The position numbers and the translations under genes are program-made. From Gordius sp. MW1 (taxonomy: Eukaryota > Nematomorpha > Gordioida > Gordea > Gordiidae): DNA of 64,000 bases. A model generated the notes under the pieces. It did not search any database. It had not been told where the DNA came from and saw only the letters and a program-made list of their open reading frames with translations. The DNA lies in the NCBI GenBank assembly GCA_964036665.1, contig OZ038527.1:19118221-19182220 (forward strand), in the 5' to 3' direction. Below, piece after piece: positions 54,279-64,000 of this stretch. The first letter of the stretch is position 1; each line of letters starts with the position of its first letter.

Positions 54279-55932
54279 CCCTCCGTTGGCTAGGTGGGGT
54301 CAATGAGGACCCCAAGCGGTATATCAATGTTGTACAAATTAAGTTAGTGATTGTTATAATTTCATTTTTTCAGTAGCTTAATAAAATTTATCCTAGAATA
54401 TCTCTGCAAAATGTGGCCTGTTTTTATCAAATAGTTTTAAAGATACAGCGTGTTTTAGATGCCCGAGTTCTTCCAGGACCCCACCTTCCACAATATGAAA
54501 CAAAAAAAAATGTTCAATATTTTTTTTGTTGAAATTTTTATCATAAACCATTATTCTTAACCTATTAGTAAAGAAATTTTTTCTTAACATCTCCTTTTAT
54601 TTGAGATATTTAACATTTAAACTCAGATTTTAACATGTTTATTTCCTCGTGGTATTTAAAAGTGCTCATTTGAGTAAATTTTCCTGTGCATTTTGATATC
54701 TTAACATGTCTAACATTTATAAGTGCTATATATTTGATATTTTTTGTCTGAAGATGGTATATAAATATAAAAAGATAAAATTTTACCAAGTGGTCCCAAA
54801 TAAATAAACATTAAATATTAGTTTGAGGAGTTTATACATTATAGAAAATATTATAATAGCTTAGGATATAATAGACTAAAAAATCATATTGATAGATTTA
54901 TATAATGTCTGTTTATAAAGTAACTAAATTAAAACTTTCTTGATAATTTAAAACAAATTAAATTTGATATTAAATATGTGTAGAAAGTCTCATTTATTAC
55001 AAAATAGACTGTTTTTATAGTCTTATATAATGTATGGTAAGATATTACATGAAGATTGTTTTCATATTCTCAAATTCAACCTAATATGATGTATTTCTAT
55101 GTAAAAATCTTAAACTAAGATGAACAATAAGAATAGCAACTTTTCTGCCTCAAAAAATTAAGTCAACACTTCCTTAAGTTTATACAACTCTATTTTTTTG
55201 TTTTGTTGTTTTTTATGCCAAATTTACAAAAATCATGAACTTATATTACCATAGTTTAATTATAAACTGACTATTTTAAACTTTACTTTTTCAATCTAAA
55301 ATTATTTAAATTTTAAACTAAGAAAACTTGTACAAAATCTCATTTTTCACACAAAATTCACTATTTTTAGAGCCTCATAAAATTTTTGTTTTAGGATTTT
55401 ACAATTAGATTTTTTTCTAATTCTTAATTCTAATCTTTTATAATATATTTCTATTAAAAAAAATTTAATTGAAGTCCAAAAATTAGAAAAATAATGAATG
55501 GCTAAGAACAGTAGTAACTTTTTTACTTTAAAAAACATAGGGCCAAAAATTCCCTAAGTTTGGACATCTCTATTTTTTTTGTTTTTAGGTTTTTTTATGC
55601 CAAATTTCTTATATTTTTAGCTCCAACCTTATTTTATATGATCTTATGAATTAAATTATGAAATTAGAGGGGGGGGGGGAATTTGTTATGAATAAATATA
55701 GTCACATAGGGGGAAATTTTGGGGGTTGCACTAATTGCAATTATAAATTTATAACCACTTGTTCAAATACCCAAAGTAATATATCAATTTACAGATAAGA
55801 GTTTAAGTATTATGCTTTGAAAATTTGAAAAGTTTATATTACAATACAACAAAGTTATAGCTATTTAAGGTTTAGGGTCATCATGACCCCCTGTACCATC
55901 CGTATTAGGATTTTGACATGACCAACGGAGGG
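54279..55932. mobile_element. piggyBac-like non-autonomous element, family 2 (B)
   Basis: TTAA at 54,275-54,278 and 55,933-55,936; ends CCCTCCGTTGG in both orientations; same subterminal palindromes as A 11,786-13,429. C is unoccupied. Confidence 0.82.
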
Positions 55933-55936
55933 TTAA

Positions 55937-57748
55937 ACCCATATTATGTTTAGTTAAAAAGTTTTTTGTAAAAAATTGTCTTATTAATGTATTAAGCAAT
56001 CGAAACACATAAAATCTTTAAAGTAAAGAAATCTAAAGGAGAATATATAAATGTAAATTTTCTATAAACTAAATTACTTTTATAGGCACGTAGGCAGAAT
56101 TTTCTCAAGGGGGTGGGAAAAGATTTTAAAATTTATTTTTATAATTTTTATTAATAATATAATAAAGATGAGAGATCAAAAAAATCCGACCCGTTCGGCC
56201 CACGGGCCGGGCCATCGAGATTTTCTGGTGGGCCAGAGCGGGACCTTAAAAAGATTCGAGCAACTCGGGCTTATTAAGATTTTTTATATAATGTATTATA
56301 TTGTTTTTGGGTACTTATTTGTCACCTTTTTATTTGATTGTACATTACTTATTGGTCAACAAAAATTTAATCTATAAATTTTGGATAATATAACAATGTT
56401 TCCTATAAATTGTTAATGTAATGCCAATATTTTATCGATGCACTTAATGGGGAGTCAATAAGGTTTATTTGTATAAAGCAGTGGCTTTAATAACATTTTG
56501 TAAGCCGTTAGGGTGTCAAGAGCATTCTTGGGACAACAGGTCTCTTAAGTTTGAGACAAAGCCATAAACCATAAGACATCTTATTTTAGTTGATGTTTGT
56601 GTCATTTAAATCACTTCAGTGCCAAACAAAATTTCTCAATTTTTGGCACAATAATTGGCGGGTTCACAAGTTAGTTAGAACTTATTTTATCGCAAACCGT
56701 TCATTAACTTGTATCTGAAGGATTCAATCAAGGAGATGAAAATGCTAATTTATATTAACCTCAATGGATTAAGTTAAAATAAGTACGCACATGTTGCCTC
56801 TTAAATCTAGGTTGAGAGTTTATAAAATTTTGCTTTAGCTTTCGAAGGATAAGCTGAAAAATTTGTCAAGATATGAAAGGGAAATAAGTATAATCAGATT
56901 GCCCGAAGAGAACTACCCCTATAATTTTTAAAATTAATACTTACGAAGTGTGGGAGGGTAAGGTAATTTTTTGGGGATGATGCTCAATTAAGTTTTTGGC
57001 AAATGAACAAGTGAATTTGGAAAAAGGAAATAATTGATAAAATTGCTTTTTTGTCGAAAATTTAATTCATAAAGAAAAAGTATATATAAACTTTAAAGTA
57101 TAAAAGTTTAGTCTTTTAAGCAGCTAAAAACTCTTAATTCATTTAAAAATTAATTTTTTTCTTAATTTTTGCTAGGGGGGGGGGGGGGGAGAGGATTCCC
57201 GATCCCCCTCCCCTTCGATACGCGCATGCGGTCGAGGTAAGGAGTCACTAAAACTCTGCCACTAAATATAAAAAAATGATTTTATGATTTATTTTAAAAC
57301 TTTTTTTAAATGTTTTTTTGTTAAATACTAGGAGGAAAAAGCTTGTTTTCGAAGTAACTACTACGTTATCAGCTAAGGATTATGAAATATAAGCAAATTT
57401 TTTATATTCTCAATTTAAAATAAAACAACGTACACTTGATGCAGGGTTGAATTTTATTATAATATTTTTATTCCGATATGACTTTGATGACATTTAATGA
57501 TTATAATTTTTTATAAATTTTAAAGGCTGTCTTTTAATTATTTATTGTTTATAATTATAAGTTATTCAAGGATAACCATTCATCAAAAATACTTTCAGAA
57601 TCAATTTTTATCGTTATGTGATAAGATAACATAAAATAAAGTAAGTTGGCGTTAAGCACCATTAAAATTTAGTTAACGGTTCTTACTCATTTAAATCTCT
57701 AGTTAAAATAAAGCACTAATTTAGAATAATATCATGTAAGACAAATAC
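55937..57748. other. Spacer (B) matching A 13,434-15,257
   Basis: No gene. CGGGCC patch at 56,190-56,270, G-run at 57,174-57,189. Small deletions and substitutions relative to A. Confidence 0.5.
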
Positions 57749-58753
57749 GCCCTTCGGGCGTAACTGGCGGCTTCGCACCCAGACCCCCTTCCGCCCCCAA
57801 ACCCCCGTTTAGCTCAGGACAGTCCCTACTTCACATATCTTTGCTTCAAATCCTCATACACATCGATTACTCTTTTATACTTCGTATAAACAAAGCATAT
57901 TTGCTATGCAATTTATGTTGGAATCGTCATAATTGCATAACAAATAATAATATGACTGGCAAAAGCTAAAGTTCATGCCCGACCTTACTCAATCTATAGC
58001 TACAAAGTTTTACCTATTACCTAGTCGCTCGACGAAAGGTATTCGGGTCCGGTCTCGGGTCACCCGTGCAGTTCACTACAAAGGTAGATAATCAATTTCA
58101 TTTATTTCATTCGAATCGATACCTTAAAAACCTTTGCCACAAAATTTATACCCTTTTTTGGAGGCCCAATGTAAATGCAACTTTACTTAACAGAAAGTTA
58201 ATTTATATTATAATTTTAATTTTTCTTATTAAGTTCTCAGTGAACGATCACCGCCAATTTACCATTTTATTGAGACATGCCTGCCAAGAGTTATTACATA
58301 AATGTATGTATATTATGGTTTATCCTACAATTAACTTTAATTCAATGTGCAATTTTACTTTCGCCATTTTATATCACAACTTAGTTTAATATCTTAATTG
58401 TAGAAATGATTTGGTTAAGAGAAGGACAGTTGCCTTTCCAACATTTATCGTAATTTATCACTTAATACCAATTGAAAGGAGGTAAAAGCTGAATATTCAA
58501 TCGATAATTCCTTTTTAATATTTCGTTTACTAGAAAGGGTGATGGTGCTTATTATTTTTTCTTCAAAAAATACACAATAACAAACTTTAATTATGGTTAC
58601 GAGATAATTTAAGTGTTTAATAAGTATACATTTACAAACATATATACAAACACATAGTAATAAGGAAAAAATAATTCATTATAATATACTTCAATTAAAA
58701 AAAATACCAGAATCTTCATTCATTAACACTTTTAAACGTTAAGCATAGGTATA
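57749..58753. other. GC-rich repeat and spacer (B) matching A 15,258-16,257
   Basis: Starts with CGCCCTTCGGGCG and the TTGCTATGCAATTT-ended repeat, then AT-rich spacer. The 107-codon frame at 58,066-58,389 differs in length and C-terminus from its A counterpart and has no motif. Confidence 0.4.
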
Positions 58754-58761
58754 GGTCTATT

Positions 58762-58930
58762 TATGGGCCTAGTCAGCATTGGAATTAGAGGGGTGCAATA
58801 ATGATTTAGGGAGGGGCATAGTGATTATTTTTTGAAATTTTAGCCATAATCTTAAAAAATTTGTGGATTTATAGGGGGCAGCCGCTCCTCCATGCCGCCC
58901 CGCCCCCTCCCCCCCTTGTCTAGGCCCATG
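58762..58930. mobile_element. GGGCGTAGCC MITE, subtype 2 (B)
   Basis: Begins TATGGGCCTAGTCAGCATTG and ends TCTAGGCCCATG; flanks GGTCTATT (58,754-58,761) and GGTTTATT (58,931-58,938). Counterpart of A 16,266-16,424. Confidence 0.8.
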
Positions 58931-60307
58931 GGTTTATTTTATGTTAATGTGATAAGGGTCAAGTATTGGCCTACGTTCAAGCACGGCTTGAAAATCAAAT
59001 TCTAAGTGATAAATTTAATTTATTTTTATCTTTAGAAAAAATTTTAATTGCGAAAATTAAATGGCTGTTGAAGTAGGACCTGGAGCTTCGATTATGTAAA
59101 AAAAATTAACCTCCAACTTTGTTAAAAATATTTAATTTTGATGCGAAATCAAAGGATATAGGTGACACTATAATTAGTTTTTTCCTAACAGAGTGGACAA
59201 TTATATGAACGAGTGTAATGCTTATTAATAAAATAACAATAATAAAATTAAAATGTTTAACCCTATAACAACATTTACAAAATTGTTTGAATTATTTGTT
59301 TAGTAATTTATAAATGTTGATACTATAACAATATAATCCTATCTACAAAAAAAACTGTATAAAACAATTAATAAACTTGCGACGAAACGAGCAGCGACAT
59401 GCAATAGCTCCGCTATTGCCTGTTACGACCGTACATCTAAAAATTTCACAATGAGCAGCGACATGCAATAGCTGGCCAATGGCCGCAGCCAGCGGCCGGT
59501 CAAAAAGTCATATTATCAATGGTAGTAACAAAAAATCAATACATAAGACGGTCTATAAATACATAAGTAAAAAAAAACAAAAACAAAATTCTATTCACAT
59601 TTTAGCCAATGGTCATTTTTTCCATTTGTCAGCAGTCAGGACACGGTAAAAGTGTATATAAATTCATAAGAATAAAAAAAAACGAATAAATCAGTTTTGG
59701 TTTACATTTTGGCCAATAGTCATTTTTTTCATTGGTCAGTAGCCAACGAACGGCCAAAAAGCCATATTATCAATTATATTAACAAGAACAATCATAAGAG
59801 TTAAAAAAACCGAAAAAATAATTTCGATTCACAATTTTCCTACTGGTCATTTTTTTATTGGTCAGCAGCCAGCGGACGGCCAAAAAGTCATATTAGCAAT
59901 GGTATTAACAAGAACAATCATAATAGTAAATAAAACGAAAAAAATAATTTTGATTCACATTTTAGCCAATGGTCTTTTTATTCCATTGGTCAGCAGCCAA
60001 CGGACGGCCAAAAGGTCATAATAGCAATGGTAGTAACAAGAACAATCATAATAGTAAAAAAACGAAAAAAATAATTGGCTAATTGTCATTTTATTCCATT
60101 GGTCAGCAGAACGGACGGTCAAAAAGCCATATTATCAATGGTATTAACAAGAACATTATATTAATTTAAACAAAAAAAAATAAAAAAAAATTTAGCCTCT
60201 CCCGGATTCGAACTTACATCAGGAGAGGTAAAGGCTTTTGTAGGAGGGGGGGGGCACAGGGACCCATATCAGTAGAGGCATAGGCTCTTGTAAGGGGGCC
60301 ACAGGTG

Positions 60308-60973
60308 AATTACACGGTTCAACAAGAAAAATCAACCGGCAAACTGTTTGCAGAATCTGGTAGAGTTTTTCACGGTGAACACAAATACGTTTTTAGTTTT
60401 TTTCCTATACGTCAAGTTTTTTTAAAATATTCGCTGTTAAAGTTGCCAAAAACGCGATTTTAGCGTTTTTCAAACGTCAATAACTTGCAAATTAGTCGGT
60501 AAAAATTTTATTTAATAGATTTAATTCGTAGATATAGGGGAGAGGAATGTATTTATAGATAAACAACAACACAAACAACAACACGCACTTAATTCCTAGT
60601 GTTGAAGAGAAGGGAAGGCGACGTCAAGTCTGGTGTAATTTGTCAATGTAAAAGATAGGGATAGTTAATTTTGTATAAAATTTAAAAAGTAAAAGTGCTA
60701 GGATAAAAAAAAATTGTAAATTCATTCCTCTCTCCTATATCTACGAATTAAATCTATTAAATAAAATTTTTACCGACTAATTTGCAAGTTATTGACGTTT
60801 GAAAAACGCTAAAATCGCGTTTTTGGCAAGTTTGACAGCGAATATTTAAAAAACTTGACGTATAAGAAAAAAACTATAAACGTAGTTGTGTTCATCGTTA
60901 AAAACTCTACCGAAATCTGCAAACAGTTCGCAGGTTAATTTTACAAGTCCATTATTTGTTGACCAGTGTGATT
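60308..60973. mobile_element. Foldback element with about 250-bp inverted arms
   Basis: The left arm (60,308-60,558) begins AATTACACGGTTCAACAA. The right arm (60,720-60,973) is its inverse and ends TTGTTGACCAGTGTGATT. Shared inner sequence includes CGTCAATAACTTGCAAATTA and AAATCTATTAAATAAAATTT (right-arm sense). A loop of about 160 bp separates them. No coding sequence. Copy A keeps only one arm (18,480-18,770). Superfamily not determined. Confidence 0.75.
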
Positions 60974-61249
60974 TAACAAAAAAAAACGGAAAAAAAAATT
61001 CGCTTCACACTTTGGCCAATGGTCATTTTTTCCATTGGTCAGCAGCTAGCGGACGGCCAAAAAGTCATATTATCAACGGTAGTAACAAGAACAATATATT
61101 AATCTAAAAAAAAATAAAAAATAATAATTTGAATTTACGATTTGGCCAGGGTTATTTTTTTCATTGGTCAGCAGCTAGCGGACGGCCGAAAAGTCATATT
61201 ATCAATGGTAGTAACAAGAACAATATATTAATTTAAAAAAAAATAAAAA

Positions 61250-61310
61250 AAAATTGGCCTCTCCGGGATTTGAACCCATATCGGTAAGGCAAAGGCCTGT
61301 AGGGGGAGCA
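61250..61310 (-). repeat. tRNA-like motif unit (possible SINE or tRNA relic)
   Basis: On the minus strand the unit reads ATGGGTTCAAATCCCGGAGAGGCC followed by a T-rich run (first 20 bases diagnostic). It contains a T-arm/B-box-like core and could pair its GGCC-type end with an upstream GGCCTTTG, but no D-arm or anticodon arm can be folded. Relatives at 17,446, 19,054, 60,193, 62,245 and 62,545 include a perfect B box, GGTTCGATTCC, at 17,457 (minus). Confidence 0.3.
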
Positions 61311-62774
61311 CAGGGTATCGTACAAAGTATGGCTTATTCGAATTTCAAGCGGTCTCAGTGGTAAACACGACAAAAAGCGTGACAAGACATTTGGTGCGTG
61401 ACAAGACATTCGGTGCAAGACATAAACAAATGGAAAGTGAGCCCATAAATTGCATAGCAATTAAAAGGCTTACGACGAAACTAGCAGCAACGACCGCACA
61501 TCACAAAGTGTCACAATGAGCAGCGACATGCAATAGCTCCGCTATTGCCTTTTACTACCGCGCATTTAGAAATTTCACAGGTATCGTAAGTATATCTCAA
61601 AAAACTTACATGTGCTAAATTGTTCCATTGGTCAGCAGCTAGCTGACGGCCTATAAATACATAAGAGTAAAAAAACGGGGAAGAAATCGATTTACACTTT
61701 GGTCAATGGTCATTTTTTTCATTGGTCAGCAGCCAGGACACGGTAAAATTGGATATAAAAAAACATGAGAGCCAAAAAAAACGAGAAAAAAAAATTCGAT
61801 TCACATTTTGGCCAATGGTTATTATTTCATTGGTCTGCAGCCAGGACACAGTAAAAGTGGATATAAATACTTAAATGCAAAAAAAAACGAAAAAAAATTT
61901 GATTCACATTTTGGCCAATGGTCATTTTTTCCATTGGTCAGCAGCCAGCAAACGGTCTATAAATTCATATTATCAATGGTATTAACAAGAACAATCATGA
62001 CAGTTAAAAAAAACGAAAAAAAATTTCGATTCATATTTTGGCAAATGGTCATTTTTTTTCATTAGTCAGTACCAAGAGACGGTCTATTAATACATAAAAG
62101 CCAAAAAAAATTTGATTCACATTTAGGCCAATGGTCATTTTTATCCATTGGTCAGCAGCCAGCGGACGACCAAAAACCCATATTATCAATGGTAGTAACA
62201 AAAACAATATATTAATTTAAAAAAAAATAAAAAAAAAATTTGGCCCTCTCCTGGTATCGAACAAACAATTAAGAATTTGCCTTCGTCGGAATTCGAACCC
62301 ACATCAGTAGAGGCCTAAGCCTTTGTAGGGGCACAGGGACCCATATCAGTCGAGACATAGGCTCTTGTAGGGGGGGCACAGGTTAATTATTATTTTAACC
62401 AAAAAAAAACGAAAAAGAAATTTCGATTCACACTTTGGCCAGTGGTCATTTTTTTCCATTGGTCAGCAGCCAGCGGACGGCCAAAAAGCCATATTATCAA
62501 TGCTATTAACAAAAACAATATATTAATTTAAAAAAAAAAATTTGGCCTCCCAGGAATTCGAACCCACATCAGTAGAGGCATAGGCTTTTGTAGGGGGGGG
62601 GGCACAGGGTATCGTACTCAGGATGGCTTATTCAAATTCCAAGCGGTCTCAGTGGTAAACACAACGAAAAGTATTCGGTGCGTGACACAAAAAGCGTTAC
62701 AAGACATTTGGTGCAAGACATAAACAAATGGAAAGTGAGTCCATAAGCCCATAAATTGCATAGCAATTAATAGA

Positions 62775-63543
62775 TGACTTCCATTTTTACAGAACAGAGT
62801 TTAAAAAAACCTTATTAAATAGGCCAGTTGCCCATTCTTATTTTTTTCTTGATACTATTAAATTTTAAAGGTGTAACTTTTAATTTTTTGATTGGACAAA
62901 GGTATTCCCGTCATTTTTAGACCTTTTATAGATTTTGTAAGGTTAAATACAGCCACTTTAAAATGTGTATTGCATATCACACTACGCGTCTGGGAAATAT
63001 TCGAGATTCAATTCGAATCCGAATCCATATGTGTAAGTTTCGAATCGAATATTTACGCTGCTAATATTCGAAAATCCGAATCAAATCCTTTAAAAAATTG
63101 AATTTTATTTTTTTAAAGTTTAATTTAAATAGAGGAGACTCAAATATTTAGCTATTTTTATCTTTAGTTATTTTTTATGCTACAATTTGAAATGTTTAAT
63201 TTAAAATATTTCAAACTTACATAAGTTATGGAGAACGACATTCACATTTAAATTAAATTAAATTAAATTAGGGGTTTTGATGAAAATTGCAAGACAGCCC
63301 AAAAATATTTCATGATTAAAGGCTATATGTAAAGAATTTGACCCACCAATTAATTACACAAAGGCAAAACTTGACAGGGAAGTCAGGTGGAACAGCACCT
63401 ATATAATGATAGAAAGGCTATTTTAGAAGGCAGGCATTGGATTTGGCCTTTAAATTCCTCTTAGGAGGAATTACTATCCCACATTGAATGGAATAATTTT
63501 GGAATCGCTTTACCATCCTCCCTCTTGCGCCCCAATCCATGGG
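62775..63543. other. Spacer (B) matching A 19,263-20,072
   Basis: ATTCGAATC palindromic motifs at about 62,998-63,080. No gene. Confidence 0.45.
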
Positions 63544-63551
63544 CTCTGTTG

Positions 63552-63785
63552 CAGTGGCGTACGCAAGGCCCCCCCCGTGGATTTCAAAAAAAAACTTTTT
63601 TTTTCTAATATCGCATATATAATAAATAATTTGAATTTTTTTCCATACTACTTCATTGAATTATATGATATGACGTTTGTAATAAATATCTTTTGTGATA
63701 TGTTTGCATTTAAATAAATTAAAAAATTAATATTTGTATTTAACCCCCCCCCCCCCCCCGAAGAAAAATCCTGCGTACGCCCCTG
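63552..63785. mobile_element. hAT-like MITE with CAGTGGCGTACGC ends (B)
   Basis: Begins CAGTGGCGTACGCAAGGCC and ends CTGCGTACGCCCCTG. Flanking 8-mers are CTCTGTTG (63,544-63,551) and CACTGTTC (63,786-63,793). Counterpart of A 20,081-20,316. Confidence 0.82.
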
Positions 63786-63793
63786 CACTGTTC

Positions 63794-64000
63794 AAACTGA
63801 AATAATTACTTTTGGGCAGCTTATAATAGTTGTATTTTTTATTTTATTACACTGTCCAAATTACTAGATTTAGTGTTTTTTGCATATAAAGTTAAAATTT
63901 ATGTAATATACCGATGTCAGTCATTGATTCGATAAAAATTTAGTTATTGCTATGTACCTATCTACGCCAACCCCCACTAGAAAAAATCACGTTATGTTTG
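63794..64000. other. Right end of the window (B) matching A 20,325-20,530
   Basis: AT-rich, no gene. Copy B continues past the window. Confidence 0.55.

Larger units (their letters stand above)
59380..62770. repeat. Expanded cluster of CCAATGG repeats (B)
   Basis: Many units of the 128-bp-type repeat (GGCCAATGGTCATTTTTTCC, CATTGGTCAGCAGCCAGCGG, ACGGCCAAAAAGTCATA) at variable spacing. They are interleaved with tRNA-like motif units (60,193, 61,255, 62,245 and 62,545), TTGCATAGCAATTAA junctions (61,450 and 62,757) and the foldback at 60,308. It is larger and rearranged relative to A 16,550-19,262. No gene; frames across it are repeat translations. Confidence 0.8.
38016..64000 (+). repeat. Copy B of a large segmental duplication
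   Basis: Collinear partner of copy A. It is about 5.4 kb longer over the shared part, mostly because of a foldback insertion (41,614-43,591), an RTE LINE (43,839-46,925), a 0.17 kb insertion near 39,645 and expansion of the CCAATGG repeat cluster after 59.4 kb. It lacks the CGGGCC-rich insertion found in A at 7,961. The copy continues beyond the right edge. Confidence 0.93.

Noticed and set aside
61250-61310. A genuine tRNA gene
   Set aside because: A T-arm-like core and T-run are present, but no complete cloverleaf with D and anticodon arms can be drawn, and copies vary in the core.

Overview
This is an AT-rich window from a eukaryotic, most likely invertebrate, genome. The grounds are spliced genes with GT-AG introns (some only 34-36 nt), a metazoan-type BTB-BACK-PHR gene family, an RTE-type LINE, a second LINE of the REL-endonuclease kind, and many hAT-like, piggyBac-like and Helitron-like elements. 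I cannot name the species. Host coding sequence is only a few percent of the window; almost everything else is mobile DNA, minisatellite or degenerate spacer.

The layout is a direct triplication. Copy A runs from the left edge to about 20.56 kb. Copy C (about 27.5-36.8 kb) is older, shorter and clearly diverged. Copy B (38.016 kb to the right edge) is nearly identical to A over its whole length: base 1 matches 38,016, and about 20,530 matches the window end. The stretch between A and C (about 20.57-27.5 kb) holds a composite hAT/MITE/LTR nest, two more hAT-type elements and spacer. A 1.14 kb hAT derivative (36,868-38,011) sits at the C/B junction.

Each copy carries one four-exon BTB-BACK-PHR gene on the + strand: A at 8,955-11,346, C at 29,924-32,238, B at 51,443-53,839. 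Only B reads through without interruption (about 440 aa). A and C each carry a frameshift in or just before the PHR domain.

Because A, B and C are paralogous, several insertions can be dated against an empty site elsewhere in the window. Examples are a full-length RTE LINE in B (19-bp target duplication, empty in A), a Ginger-like foldback in B (CCGG target, empty in A), a CGGGCC-rich hAT-like element in A (8-bp duplication, empty in B) and a piggyBac-like element in A and B (TTAA, empty in C).

The most unusual structures are foldback elements built from G/C minisatellites, with about 16 forward and 9 inverted units at 41.9-43.26 kb. A related core at 5.7-6.06 kb and 49.0-49.36 kb is flanked by inverted arms of GCTCAGT repeats. 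Other notable structures are a near-empty LTR retrotransposon with identical LTRs, tandem Helitron-like 3' ends, and a 128-bp CCAATGG/CCATTGG tandem repeat. No rRNA gene, convincing tRNA gene or CRISPR array is seen. All similarity statements are by eye; no alignment was run.
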